Origin: Verrucomicrobiota bacterium
GTDB taxonomy: Bacteria > Verrucomicrobiota > Verrucomicrobiia > Limisphaerales > J093
Direction of reading: 5' to 3'
Assembly (NCBI GenBank): GCA_027493615.1
Contig: JAOSKK010000039.1
Location: forward strand, 433,683 to 497,682
Length of the DNA stretch: 64,000 nt
The notes under the pieces are model-generated. The model was not told where the DNA came from. It did no database searches and saw only the letters and a program-made list of their open reading frames with translations. Numbering within the stretch: position 1 is the first letter of the stretch; every line of letters starts with the position of its first letter. Shown piece by piece: positions 10,391 to 25,383 of the stretch. Position numbers and translations under genes: made by a program.

Positions 10391-10453
10391 AATGAAATCC
10401 TGTCTTGAGATGAGCAACACGGCCAATGGTCGGCACCGGCTCAGATCCTTGGT

Positions 10454-12922
10454 TCACGGCTGGATTGACGTGATCCAAGTGCCCCACGCATTTGCCTCTC
10501 GTGTTCCGGGTTTGACGGGCCTCGCAGGGTCAATTGCAGCATACTCCTGAACGGTCCAAAACGCAGTGCCGTTCGGATCCACACAGGTGAAAGAGTAGTC
10601 ACCCCACCGGACACTATAGACTGGCGGTTGTTGTAGATCGTCAGGTGGCGTCACGCTTACGGAGCGCGCGTGGTAAGCCCGCCCCGCTTGGATCAGAATC
10701 GGTTTGGTAGTGACACCGCTGGGCTTTCGGCCCGCGTAGAACGCGCCAATATGCTCGCTCCCCCGCGAACCCGAGAACCCCAGCAGCAGGTCCCCTGAAG
10801 CACTCACCGCCACCGAGGGCATGTAGTACCAGTAGGGAGTGCTGCTGGCCGTGTCGTACACCCGGCCGTAATCCGAGTAGGAAAGCGTCTGAGCATCGGC
10901 TGATGCCTGTAGTCGGATCCGTTGGATGGCGGAACGATCCACCGTTCCACCGTCATATTGATTGTTGCCTCCACCGTCGAGCCCGACATGGTGGCAGGTC
11001 CAAAGGCAGGTCGTCCCGCCGATGGTCCGAACCATCGCGTTCATCAACCGGCTGCCAACGTCAGCCAGTTGGACTTTGAGATTGTGCTCGGCATCGGCCG
11101 GCGCTTGCGCAGCTTTCAGGCTGTTTCGGAAAACGATGTCAAAGTAGGGCGCAGGCGCGCTGCCCTGTACGTCTGTCCACGGTGATAGAGGTGACTGGAG
11201 TTCGAACAGCCTCGTCGTGTTGATCCATTTCAGCCGGGCGTAACGAATCTTGCCGGGCTGGTAAGGCGGACCGACCTGAGGTGCCGCCTTGAGGACGAGC
11301 CAGGCGACGTCGTTGACGGGATTGGGTAGGGACCGCTGACCGGGCCCTGCACATTCTGCATCTCCACCCCGGAAAGGACAATCGTCGAACCAGGCGTGCT
11401 GTTCTGGATCCCCGTCTGGCAGTTCTCGAAGAGGCTGTTCTGGACGTAATGCGGAACCGTCACGCCCGGATTGCCGTCATAGCGCACCGCCATCTTGGCC
11501 CAGCGAAACCGGCTGCTCTTCACGGTGGTGCTGAAGTTCACGTAGTACACCCACAAAGCCGGGTAGGCGTGGTGGGTGGGCACGCTGCCCTGAATGCCGT
11601 CAATGTCTTCGCCGAAGCCGTCATCGGCGTGGGACGTGAAGACCGGCGTTTGCAGCGTATTCGGGAAAGTCAGCGGCCCATAGACCAGCACATAGGCATT
11701 GTTCGTGAGCTTGACCGTACAGCCCGGTTCGAAATGGACCGCGCCCGGTCCCATGTAATAGCTGCTGTGGACGTAATAGGTCTTGCCCATTCGTAACGTG
11801 CAGATCCCGCTGCTGCACGAGGGTACCTGCTCGAAGTCTACGATTACGCCTGCCGGCTGATAGGCACTCAGCGCCAACTCTACGGGCCGTGACTCTCCCG
11901 TCCGATCTGTGCGGGTTGTCCGCCAGTCACGCCCTGAAACTCCTTCCGCTCGAGCCTGTCGCGGCAGGCCTTCCCACAGGGGTGCGGTTTCGGCCAGGCT
12001 GATCGACTCGACGAGCACTCCACCGCCGCCAGGCAAAGGCTCCCATGTCTTGCGTACCGGCACGGCTTGATCCCTCGCACGAATCGTGCCGAGGCTCAAC
12101 CCCGCTTCCCCATCCGCCGCGCTCACGGCGAAGGCGTGCCCCAGCAGGATTGAAACGCCCTCGAAGCTGATGGTCACGTGATCTTCGGCCTGGGCCTGAC
12201 CATCGGCCTGGGCGATCACACGGTTAATCTCCGGCTCCGGCGCCTCGACGAACTCCGTGATCACGGCCAACCGCGTCGTGACGGGGTCCAACGACTCCGG
12301 CAGCAGAGGTTGCTCGCGAAGCACGACGCTTTGGCCGAAGCGGTTGTGTCGCCACTCCAGGATCACGTCGGCGAGGACGCCATCGAAGGCGTCGCGGGCG
12401 ACCAGGCGGTTTGGCGGCACCAACTCGATGGGTGCGAGGGCTTTGACCGTCGCCAGCGTCACCCGTTGGCCAGTTGCCTCATCGTACCACTCAAGCGCGC
12501 GGACGCCCCCGCGGAGGCGGGGCGCCTTCCGGCGTCTCCAGATCGAAGACGCTTTCACTGTTCAAGTCGTGGCTAAAGATCGCGCGCACCGGGCCGTACC
12601 GCGCGATGGCCCCCTCTGGGAAGCTCTCGATCAAATCTCTGCTCGGCTGCCAGTCGCCGGTTTCGGCATCAAAGAAATGCAGTCCGTTTTCCAGCAGAGT
12701 CCATTCGTTCGTTCGAAATCGAGCGAACCCCTCCGTGTTGGTGACCGCCGTGATGCGCTGATAGACCGCGAAGTCCTGCCCCCGCTCCGCGACGCGGATC
12801 TCAGAAGACCCGAGGCCCTGTTCGGTGGAATCAGGGGCTTGAGGCTCGGTTTGCGTCAACGCGCTCACTGCAGCAAACACGCTGATGCCGAGGGTGAAAG
12901 GAGATGAGAGGTTGGGCTTCAT
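10454..12922 (-). CDS. Large exported protein of unknown function (frame breaks)
   Basis: About 820 codons when joined. The N-terminus has a signal-peptide-like segment (PFTLGISVFAAVSALTQ). The frame changes near 12510 (after DLETPEGAP) and near 11340 (after MQNVQGPVSG); sense continues across both. The central part (about 250-450) has strings such as GKTYYVHSSYYMGPGAVHFEPGCTVKL and LFENCQTGIQNS, which resemble right-handed beta-helix repeats of exported Verrucomicrobiota proteins. The C-terminal third is unrecognised. It shares orientation with the PEP-CTERM gene 63 bases downstream, so the two may be co-transcribed. Whether this pair is host DNA or cargo of an old prophage end is open. Confidence 0.65.
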
Positions 12923-13145
12923 GGACCGTCGGGGTTTAGGGGCTCACATCGCTGTCGCTTGCCACTTTCACAACGCTGTCCATATAAGACAATGAGGTCG
13001 GAAACATCAAGCAAAACGCGGTGCTGATGTGTTCTTATACCAGATATGTCATGCTGTTACAGGCCATCCTCACAGACAGGTGATCGCGAGGGGGTATTAC
13101 CTCGAGACCAATGGCTCCCCATCGGGCCGTCTCCGGGCGCCAAAA

Positions 13146-13163
13146 TGTTTGGCGATTGTTTGG
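13146..13163 (+). promoter_or_regulatory. Paired TGTTTGG arm-type site, outer left of att A
   Basis: Two TGTTTGG heptamers start 11 bp apart (13146 and 13157), about one helical turn. The same pair with the same spacing occurs at three other places, always flanking a tRNA-fragment att site. Recombinase or excisionase arm-type binding is the simplest reading. Confidence 0.6.
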
Positions 13164-13170
13164 TTCCTTT

Positions 13171-13206
13171 TCAGAGCTTTTCAGAGCTTTTCAAACCTTT
13201 TCACGG
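13171..13206 (+). repeat. Four-unit 10-bp phased array, right arm of the left-hand (old) element
   Basis: Units start at 13171, 13181, 13191 and 13201: TCAGAGCTTT twice, TCAAACCTTT, then TCACGG. Equivalent four-unit arrays follow each of the other TGTTTGG pairs, but with different unit sequence. Confidence 0.6.
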
Positions 13207-13291
13207 CATTGCAGGAATTCAAGAATCGTGCCAAGTCGGGGGCGAAGCTCCTGAAGGCCAGCAGGATAAGTCCTTGATGATCAACGGCGGT

Positions 13292-13368
13292 TGGTTGCGG
13301 GGGTAGGATTTGAACCTACGACCTTCAGGTTATGAGTCCAAAGCTGCACACTTGACTATCAAGGACTT
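13292..13368 (-). repeat. att site A: displaced 3' half of tRNA-Met(CAT)
   Basis: Read on the minus strand, 13336 to 13292 gives CTCATAA anticodon loop, variable region, T-arm (GTAGG-TTCAAAT-CCTAC), acceptor strand CCCCGCA, discriminator A and CCA. The 5' half (acceptor TGCGGGG, D-arm) is absent, and the anticodon stem has an A:C mismatch, so this is not a working tRNA. It is the 3' end that phages of the tRNA-integrating kind duplicate. The copy at 62687-62763 is nearly identical, including about 30 bases beyond the tRNA part. Confidence 0.85.
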
Positions 13369-13388
13369 AGATGGCTTAAACTTGGATT

Positions 13389-13459
13389 TGTTTGGCAATT
13401 GTTTGGTGGAGCCGGAAAACTGCGGCTTTCTGGTGAATACTGGCGAAAACTGATGCATA
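13389..13459 (+). promoter_or_regulatory. Left arm of main prophage: TGTTTGG pair plus phased array
   Basis: TGTTTGG at 13389 and 13400 (11 bp apart), then four 10-bp units starting at 13420, 13430, 13440 and 13450: CTGCGGCTTT, CTGGTGAATA, CTGGCGAAAA, CTGATGCATA. The array ends 10 bases before the integrase start, so it may also serve in control of int. The right arm of the same element (62561-62600) has nearly the same four units in the same order. Confidence 0.6.
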
Positions 13460-13469
13460 GGACCAAACC

Positions 13470-15028
13470 ATGAGCCTCGAAATCCGGAAGGAACAGCAGT
13501 TGGTGGTACGGGGTGTTTGTCATCAACGGCAAGAAGACCGTCGTCAACCTTGGCGTCCCGATCACGGGCAAGCGTCCGCGCAAGCGGACGATGATCGGGG
13601 ATGATGAGTTCGAGCGGTCCCGTGGCCGGGCGATGGAGGCCCACGACAAGCAGCTTCGGAAGCTGGAAGAAGACCGGACGGGCGAGAAGACCCTCGCCAA
13701 GCTCGCCGAACTAAAGACCGGTCGGGAGGTGACGTTCCCCAAGCTGGCGGACCTCCCTCAACATTGGGCGGCGATCCCGCGCCGGAAGCCACCGGGGGCC
13801 GCCTACGCGAAGCAGTGCCGCATCACGCTTGAACGGTTCGCGGCGTTCGCCGCCGACCATCAGCGCGGGGTCGAGGAGTTCGTCGCCATCAAACCAGAGA
13901 CCGCCAAGGCGTTCATGGACGCGGAGGCGGGGCGGGGCGTGTCGCCGAAGACGTGGAATGACGCCCTCAAGCTGCTGCGGGCGACGTTCAAGCACCTCCA
14001 CCCGCACCTGACCGACGGCATGAATCCGTTCCACGGTTTGGTGACCAAGGCGACCGAGACGGTCAACCGGGAACCATTCACGGTCGAGGAACTGAAGGCG
14101 ATCACCGAGGCGTGCGCTGGGGACGACTTCATCCGGCCCGTGATCGTGACGGGCATGTGCACCGCGATGCGCCGGGGCGACTGCTGCCTGCTCAAGTGGG
14201 ACGACGTGGACCTGAAGGCCGGGTTCATCACGGTGAAGACCGCCAAGACGGGCGAGACGGTGGACATTCCGGTGTTCCCGATGCTCCGGGAGGAACTGGA
14301 ACGGGCGCGGACGGCTACCGGGGTGAAGGGGTTCTGCTTCCCGGAGGCGGCGCAGATGTACCAGAACAACCCCGACGGGATCACGTGGCGGGTAAAGCAG
14401 GTCCTGGCGAAGGCACTTGAGACCGCCCCGGAATCGAGCGCTTTGCCGGTCGAGACAGCCGAGACGGTCCGGGCCAAGGGCTTCGCCTACATCGACCGCC
14501 TCGGTGCCACCTCGAAGGCGGGCAACATGCGAGCGGTGTTCGCCGCGTACATGGACGGTCAGACGCTCGACCAGGTCATGGCGGCGACGGGTTGCAGCCG
14601 GGGGCGGTTTCCGGCTACCTCAATGAACTCGAACGGGAAACGGGCTGCCGGATCCTCCGCGGCAAGCGGCGGGCGCTGAAGACCGACGGGCTCCAGACCG
14701 AACGCGAGAACAGGAAGCGCCGGGCGTCGGTCCGGGACTTCCACCCTTCCGTGTCACCTGGATTACCCTCGCCCTCGCCGCCGGGGTCCCGCTCGAACTG
14801 GTTCAGCGCGTCACGGGCCACCGGACCGCCGAGGTGGTCATGAAGCACTACTTCCGGCCTGGGCGGGAGGATTTTCGGGCCGCCATCTTCAAGGCAATGC
14901 CGAAGATGCTCGGGGAAGGTTCAGGGAGGTCCGCCAAACAGGAGATGCGTGACATCATCCAACGAATGACGCCGAAGACGTGGAAGCGGGACCAGGTACG
15001 GCTGCTGGCGATACTGGACGGAGAATAA
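13470..15028 (+). CDS. int: Tyrosine-recombinase integrase of main prophage (three frame breaks)
   Basis: Site-specific recombinase that would integrate or excise the prophage at tRNA-Met. Joined length is about 520 residues. It starts MSLEIRK at the ATG at 13470; a single extra G near 13489 relative to the second copy (62867) breaks the frame, and further breaks lie near 14605 and 14745. A core-binding domain spans about 100-190; catalytic Arg is in MCTAMRRGDC (about 230), the H-x-x-R box is in DFH...FRVTW just at the last break, then GHRTAEVVMKHYF supplies His and the Tyr nucleophile. With three lesions it is either inactive or badly sequenced. Confidence 0.85.
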
Positions 15029-15082
15029 CCTCAACGCGGCTGTTGGGTTCACGCAGTAACCGCGGAACCACAGGGAGCATCA

Positions 15083-15126
15083 GGGGGCCGCTCAGATTTC
15101 GGCTGAAGTGGCCCCTTTTCGGTTTT
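15083..15126 (+). terminator. Rho-independent terminator after int
   Basis: GGGGGCCGCTCAG / CTGAAGTGGCCCC stem (about 12 pairs with one mismatch and a bulge), short loop, followed by TTTTCGGTTTT. It separates the integrase from the next operon. Confidence 0.7.
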
Positions 15127-15216
15127 GGCTTGTTTAGGCCGAACCCAGTCGGCAAGGTTCTCGCCTGAGCCTTGCTGATGCAGTTCGGCATACGCTGATC
15201 AGGACTCGCTTTCGAC

Positions 15217-15452
15217 ATGAGTGAACGCTGGCTATCGGTCGAAGAGATTGCGGCGCACCTGGGGGTCAACCCAGACACTGTCTATAAGTGGATTGAGCGG
15301 AAGAAGATGCCCGCCCACAAAGTAGGGCGTCTCTGGAAATTTCAGACCTCTGAAGTTGACGCGTGGGTCCGTGATGGCAGGGCGGCCGAATCGGCAAGCG
15401 CGGCGCAAGGGCAGCCTGGTGGGCCACGAGGGGGCGAGAAGGATCGTCGGAG

Positions 15453-15456
<4 letters not shown>
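15217..15456 (+). CDS. Excisionase-type helix-turn-helix protein
   Basis: 79-residue DNA-binding protein. Residues 3-55 form an excisionase/MerR-like HTH (WLSVEEIAAHLGVNPDTVYKWIERKKMPAHKVGRLWKFQTSEVDAWV); the tail is polar and glycine-rich. It overlaps the helicase start by four bases, so it belongs to the defence-like operon, where a small HTH first gene is often the operon regulator. Because it is the first gene after the integrase it could also be the recombination directionality factor. The overlap favours the regulator role. Confidence 0.8.
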
Positions 15457-19037
<3,581 letters not shown>

Positions 19038-19095
19038 GCCAGACACCGGTCATCCGATGGGTGGCGCTGGCTTCGCTGGAATGTTGCCGATTCCC

Positions 19096-21986
19096 ATGAG
19101 TGCGCTACGGAAGAAACTGATTGAAGTGGCCCTGCCGCTCGAAGCGATCAACGCCGCCTCGGCGCGGGAGAAGTCCATTCGGCATGGGCATCCGAGCACG
19201 CTGCATTTGTGGTGGGCGCGTCGCCCGTTGGCGGCGGCGCGGGCGGTTATCTTCGCCCAGATGGTGGATGACCCGTCGGCTAACCCCGACCTCTTCCCCA
19301 CCGAGAAAGCCCAGGAGAAGGAACGGCAGCGGCTGTTTCGGATCATCGAAGACCTCGTTCAGTGGGAGAACACCACCAACGAGGATGTGCTCAAGCGGGC
19401 TCGCGAGGAAATCTGGCAGAGCTGGCGGCGCACTTGCGCGGAGAATGCCGGGCATCCGCGCGCGAAGGAACTGTTCGACCGGCACAAGCTGCCCGCGTTT
19501 CACGATCCCTTCGCCGGCGGCGGCGCGCTGCCGCTGGAGGCGCAGCGGCTCGGGCTGGAGGCGTATGCCAGCGACCTCAACCCCGTGGCCGTGCTCATCA
19601 ACAAGGCCATGATCGAGATCCCGCCGAAGTTCGCGGGCCGGCCGCCGGTGAACCCGGACGCGCGCAAAGGCCAGCTCGGCACGAAGACGTGGCGCGGCGC
19701 GCAGGGGCTGGCCGAGGACGTGCGCTACTACGGCCAGTGGATGCGCAACGAGGCGGAGAAGCGCATCGGCCACCTCTACCCGAAGATCGAGATCACCGCC
19801 GCGATGGCGCAGGAGCGGCCCGACCTGAACCCGCTCGTCGGGCAAAAGCTCACCGTCATCGCGTGGCTCTGGGCGCGCACGGTGAAAAGCCCGAACCCGG
19901 CGTTCCGCAAAGTGGACGTGCCGCTCGCCTCCACCTTCATGCTCTCGACCAAGCCGGGCAAGGAAGCCTGGGTCGAGCCGGTCATCGAGGACGGGGGCTA
20001 TCGCTTCACGGTGAAAGTGGGCAGGCCGAAGAATGCGGAGGCGGCGATGAACGGCACGAAGCTCGCGCGCGGCGCAAACTTTCGGTGCTTGATGTCCGGC
20101 ACGCCGATGGCGGGCGACTACATCAAGGCCGAGGGAAAAGCGGCCCGCATGGGCGCGCGGCTCATGGCCATCGTGGCGGAAGGCGAACGCGGGCGCATCT
20201 ATCTATCGCCCACGCCGGAGCAGGAGGCGGCAGCAGGAAAGGCGAAACCGGAGTGGAAGCCGGAAGGTGACATTCCATCGAGACTTTCGGGCGGCACTTG
20301 CGTGCCTTACGGCTTTGCAACTTGGGGCGACCTTTTTACGCCCCGGCAACTTGTCACGCTGGCAACCCTGTCCGACCTCGTTGGTGAAGCGATGGATCAA
20401 ATTCGCCGTGACGCGCTGGCCGCTGCCTTGGCAAAGACGACAAGCCGCTCCGCGAGGGCGGCACTGGAGCTACAGCGTATTCGCAAGGTGTTGCCGTTTA
20501 CCTCGGCCTCGGCGTGGACAAAGCAACGGACTACAACACGACGCTTGTTGCGTGGAGTCCAACGCGGGACCAAGCGAAGAGCACATTTGCCCGGCAGGCG
20601 CTCCCGATGGTTTGGGACTATGCGGAGGTAAATCAGATTGCCGGAGCTGCGGGTGATTTCTTCGTGTCGCTCGAAGGTGGCATTCGATTCCTCGAAGCGT
20701 CTCTCTTAGCTACGACCGGTGTGGTCGGACAGGCCGATGCGGCGACGCAGACGATAAGCCTCAAGAAAACCATCTCCACCGACCCGCCTTACTACGACAA
20801 CATCAACTACGCCGACCTTTCTGACTTCTTCTACGTCTGGATGCGGCGCTCGTTGCGCGGCGTTTTCCCAGAGTTGTTCGGGACAATGGCCGTTCCGAAA
20901 GCCGAAGAGCTGGTCGCAACGCCGCATCGCCACGGCAATCGTGAGAAGGCCGAAGCGTTTTTTCTAAAAGGCATGACGAACGCAATGCACCGTCTTGCCG
21001 AGCAATCGCATCCCGCGTTCCCCGTCACGATTTATTACGCCTTTAAGCAGGCTGAGAGCGAAGATGATGCGGGCACAGCAAGCACCGGGTGGGAAACCTT
21101 TCTCGATGCCGTGATTCTCGCCGGATTTGGAATCACCGGGACTTGGCCGATGCGGACAGAACGGGGCGCGCGCTCAGTTGGGATAGACGCAAACGTTTTA
21201 GCCTCCAGCATCATCCTCGTCTGCCGGCCGCGAGCGGCGGATGCGCCGACGGCGACGCGGCGGGAGTTCGTGGCCGCGCTCCAGCGGGAGCTGCCGGAGG
21301 CGTTGCGGCATTTGCAGGCGGGCAACATCGCCCCGGTGGACCTCGCGCAGGCCGCCATCGGCCCCGGCATGGCCGTCTTCACCCGCTACGCCCGCGTGCT
21401 CGATGCGCAGGGCAACGCGCTCTCCGTGCGCGAGGCGCTGGCGCTCATCAATGAGACGCTCGACACCGCGCTGGCTGAGCAGGAGGGCGATTTCGACGCT
21501 GACAGCCGCTGGGCGCTGGCGTGGTTCGAGCAGCACGGCTTCGCCGAAGGCGAATACGGCGTGGCCGAAACGCTGAGCAAGGCCAAGAACACGAGCGTGA
21601 GCGGCCTCGATGACGCGGGCATCCTGACCTCCAGCCGCGGAAAGGTGCGCCTGCTAAAACCGGAGGAACTTCCCGCCGACTGGGACCCGGCGACCGACCC
21701 CCGCCTCACGAACTGGGAAACGGTGCATCACTTCATTCGGTTGCTGGCGAGCGGCGGCGAGAGCGCGGCGGCCGAGTTGGTCAGGAAGCTTGGGTCGAAG
21801 GCCGAGACCTCTCGGGAGTTGGCCTACCGCCTCTACACGATCTGCGAGCGCAAGAAGCGAGCCGCCGAAGCAATGGCCTACAACGGGCTGGTGCAGAGCT
21901 GGCCGGAGTTGGTCCGGCTTGCCCAGGAAGGCGGACGGCCCAAGGCGCCCGCGCAAGCGACAATGTTCGACCAGATGGAGGAATAA
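19096..21986 (+). CDS. DUF1156-type N6-adenine DNA methyltransferase (one frame break)
   Basis: About 963 residues joined. The N-terminus is the DUF1156 signature (KLIEVALPLEAINAASAREKS, LHLWWARRPLAAARAV). SAM motif I is DPFAGGGALPLEAQRLG at about 136-153; catalytic DPPYYDN at about 562. Frame shifts near 20430; sense resumes as LGKDDKPLREGGTG. I chose ATG 19096 because DUF1156 begins six residues later; ATG 19057 would add 13 residues. It should methylate adenine in host DNA, either marking self for the operon or as part of it. The start lies 59 bases after the helicase stop, and the stop is followed four bases later by the next gene. Confidence 0.85.
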
Positions 21987-21989
21987 GGC

Positions 21990-24900
21990 ATGGCCCTCAC
22001 GAATCAGCAGCGCGTCGGCAAGGCACTCGAACATCTCCGAGAAGGACTCGCCGGCTTTATCGGTCGCGAATTCGAGAACAGATACCAGGGTCAGTCCCTG
22101 GCCGAAGCTCAGCGTCGGTTAGGCACGGACAAGCTGCGCGGCAACAAGCCCCTTGTCGAGTGGGATGCTGCTGCGCTCCTGCGGCTGATGTGGGAGTCCT
22201 GGAATGACGTGTTCGGCCAGACCTTGGGCCACGCCGAGCGTTCGCTGGTGTCGGAACTGCGGACCATCCGTGATCGGTGGGCGCACCAGGAAAATTTCTC
22301 GAGCGACGATGCCGACCGGGCGCTCGATTCCGTCGAGCGACTGCTGGCGGCAGTAGCTGCACCGCAATCGGACGCGGTCCGCACCATGAAGCTCGAACTG
22401 CGTCGCCTGGTCTATGAAGAGCAGGCGCGCGGCGAGAAGCGCAAGGCAGGCGGCTCACTGATCGAGGCGTCGGCAAGCGGCACGCTCAAACCGTGGCGGG
22501 ACGTGGTCACACCACACGCGGATGTCGCGAGCGGGCGTTATCAGCAGGCCGAGTTCGCCGCCGACCTCTGGCAGGTGTACCTCGGCGAAGGGTCCGATGA
22601 GTACCGGAAGCCCCAGGAATTCTTCCGACGCACCTTTCTCACCGAAAGCCTGAAGCGCCTGCTCGTCGGCAGTGTGAGGCGGCTTTCCGGCCAGGGCGGC
22701 GATCCCGTCGTTCAGCTTCAGACCAATTTCGGCGGCGGCAAAACCCACTCGATGCTGGCGCTGTTCCACCTCTTTTCCGGCGTCAAGCCGGGCGAACTGC
22801 CTGGCGTGGATGCCGTGTTGGCCGAAGCCGGGGTGAAGGGTCTGCCCAAGGCCAACCGCGTGGTGCTGGTGGGGAACAAGATCTCCCCCGGCAATCCGGT
22901 GACTAAACCGGACGGCACGGTGGTCCGAACATTGTGGGGCGAGTTGGCCTGGCAACTGGGCGGCAAGAAGGCGTTCGCTCGCGTCCGGGCCGATGACGAA
23001 CGGGCAACCAGTCCGGGGACGTTCTGCGCGAACTGTTCCGGGAGTACGGCCCGTGCCTGATCCTGATTGACGAATGGGTCGCCTACGCCCGGCAGCTTCA
23101 TGACCACTCCGATCTGCCAGCCGGGAGCTTCGAGACGCAGTTCAGCTTCGCGCAGGTGTTGACCGAATCCGCCAAGCTCGCCGGCAACTGCCTGCTGGTG
23201 ATTTCACTGCCGGCCTCGGACACCGCCGGTTCGCCCCATACCCAGGCTGATGACGTCGAGGTGGGTGGCGTGCGCGGACGCGAGGCGCTGAACCGGTTGC
23301 GCAACGTCGTGGGCCGCGTCGAGTCATCGTGGCGGCCGGCAACCGCGGAGGAAGGGTTCGAGATCGTCCGGCGGCGGTTGTTCGAGCCGATTCCGGGCGA
23401 CCTGTTCAAGCACCGGGACGTGACCGCGCAGGCGTTTTCAGAATTGTACCGCTCCCAGAGCGCGGAGTTCCCCCTCCGAATGCCGGGGGCTGACTATGAG
23501 CAGCGCATCCGGGCCGCCTATCCCATTCACCCGGAGATTTTCGACCAGCTCTACGGGGCATGGAGCACGCTCGTGAAGTTCCAGCGCACGCGTGGGGTGT
23601 TGCGGCTCATGGCTGCGGTGATTCACTCCCTGTGGGAGAAGGGCGACCGCAGTCCGCTAATTCTCCCCTCGATGATCCCCATCGATGACCCGCGGGTACA
23701 GTTCGAGTTGACCCGGTATCTGTCGGACAACTGGGTGCCGATCATCGAGAAGGATGTCGATGGTCCCAGTTCGCTGCCGCTGCGAATCGACGCCGAACAG
23801 CCTAACCTCGGCAAACTGTCGGCGACCCGGCGGGTGGCCCGGACGATTTACCTGGGGTCGGCTCCCAGCGCCGGGGGTGGTGCACCGGGGCATCGAGGAC
23901 CGGCACGTCAAGCTGGGCTGTGTGATGCCCGGCGAGGTGCCGGCGGTGTTTGGCGACGGGCTGCGACGACTGGCGGGCGCCGCCACTTACCTGTACCAGG
24001 ACGGGACCCGGTTCTGGTATGATACGCAGCCGACCGTGACCAAGCTTGCGGAGGACCGCGCCGAACAACTCAAGCGGAACACCGACAAGGTGATGCAGGA
24101 ACTGGATCGGCGGTTACGGGCCGACCTGGGCAAGCGCGGCGATTTCGAGCGAGTGCATGCCGTACCCAAGTCCGGGGCGGATGTCCCGGATGACTTCGAT
24201 GCCCGGTTGGTGGTGTTGTCCGCCGATCATCCTTACACCAGGGACCCGGACAACCCCGCCGAGACGGCCGCCAGGGCCATTCTCGAAACGCGGGGCAACA
24301 CACCGAGGCTCTACCGCAACACGCTCGTGTTCCTGGCGGCGGATAAAGTCCGGTTGCAGGACTTGGATGACGCCCTGCGCAAGTTCCTCGCGTGGGATTC
24401 GATTCTCGCCGAAAAGGAAGCCCTTAATCTCTCGCCGTATCAGGCCAGACAAGCCGAAACCCAACGCACAGCAGCGGATGGCGCGGCAACCGCCCGCCTG
24501 CCGGAGACCTACCAATGGCTGTTAGTACCCGAACAGGTCAACCCGCAGGCACCGATCACCTGGAAAGCGAATCGGTTGACGGGCACGGAAGCGCTGAGTG
24601 TGCGGGCCAGCCGGAAGCTCAAGAATGATGAACTCCTCGTGACCGGGCTTGCCGCTTCCATCCTGCGCAAGCACCTGGATGACGTTCCCCTGTGGCGCGG
24701 CGACCACGTCGTCATCCAGCAGTTGGTCGAGGATTTCGCCCAGTATCTTTACCTGCCGCGACTGAAGGACAACTCGGTTCTCGTGGATGCGGTACGCAGT
24801 GGCCTGGGACTCCTCACGTGGACGCAGGATTCCTTCGCCTACGCGGAGAGCTTCGATGAAGCTGCCGGGCGCTACCGGGGGCTTCAAGGCGGACGGCAAG

Positions 24901-25328
24901 TGCGGCTAGATGCAGACCGCCCAGTAGGGTTGCTGGTCAAGCCGGAAGCCGCGCAACGCCAGATGGCGGCGGAGACGCCCACCTCGCCAGGAGCGCCTGG
25001 GGCGACCAGCCAGACGCCAACCGGCGGCGGCGGAACTGCCACCGCGGGACCGGGAACCAAGCCCGAAGAGAAGAAGCCGACACCATCCGCCGCACCAAAG
25101 CGGTTTCACGGCACGGCCACGCTCGACCCCGCGCGGGTGGGCCGTGACGCGGGGCGGATTGCCGATGAAGTCATCGCCCACTTGGCGGGCCTCCTCGGAG
25201 CCAAGGTGACGGTGACGCTGGAAATCGAGGCTGAGATTTCGACCGGTGCACCCGAGAACGTCGTGCGCACGGTGACCGAGAACTGCCGCACGCTGAAGTT
25301 CAACAGCCAGGGGTTCGAGAAGGAATAG
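21990..25328 (+). CDS. HEPN-DUF499 AAA-type ATPase (two frame breaks)
   Basis: About 1112 residues when joined; frame changes near 23020 and near 23860. The N-terminal about 125 residues resemble a Swt1-type HEPN domain ending in RDRWAH, a textbook R-x4-H RNase motif (Arg94, His99). Then comes a P-loop ATPase of the DUF499 type: Walker A FGGGKTH at about 247-253 and Walker B LILIDEW near 355. A proline/glycine/threonine-rich linker (about 1005-1050) precedes a C-terminal small domain. DUF499 and DUF1156 genes are regular partners in DISARM-related islands. The HEPN part suggests an RNA-cutting effector controlled by the ATPase, which is inference. Confidence 0.8.
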
Positions 25329-25383
25329 CCACTACCCCTCTCACCACCGCAAAGGTCATGTAGAGAAGCAAAAGGTAGTCGGC

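Larger units (their letters stand above)
12923..13291. other. Gene-free left flank of att site A
   Basis: This 369-base stretch carries no supported gene. Its first part is the upstream region of the minus-strand exported protein. From about 13137 it resembles the segment left of the second att site (62530-62686): both contain CCAAAATGTTTGGCGATTGT, a 10-bp phased array, a GAATTCA...CGTGCCAAG block and CTGAAGGCCAGC shortly before the tRNA fragment. It therefore looks like the right terminus of an older related element. Confidence 0.6.

Noticed and set aside
13292..13368. Functional tRNA-Met gene on the minus strand
   Set aside because: Only the anticodon loop to CCA half is present; the 5' acceptor strand and D-arm are replaced by phage sequence, and the anticodon stem has a mismatch.
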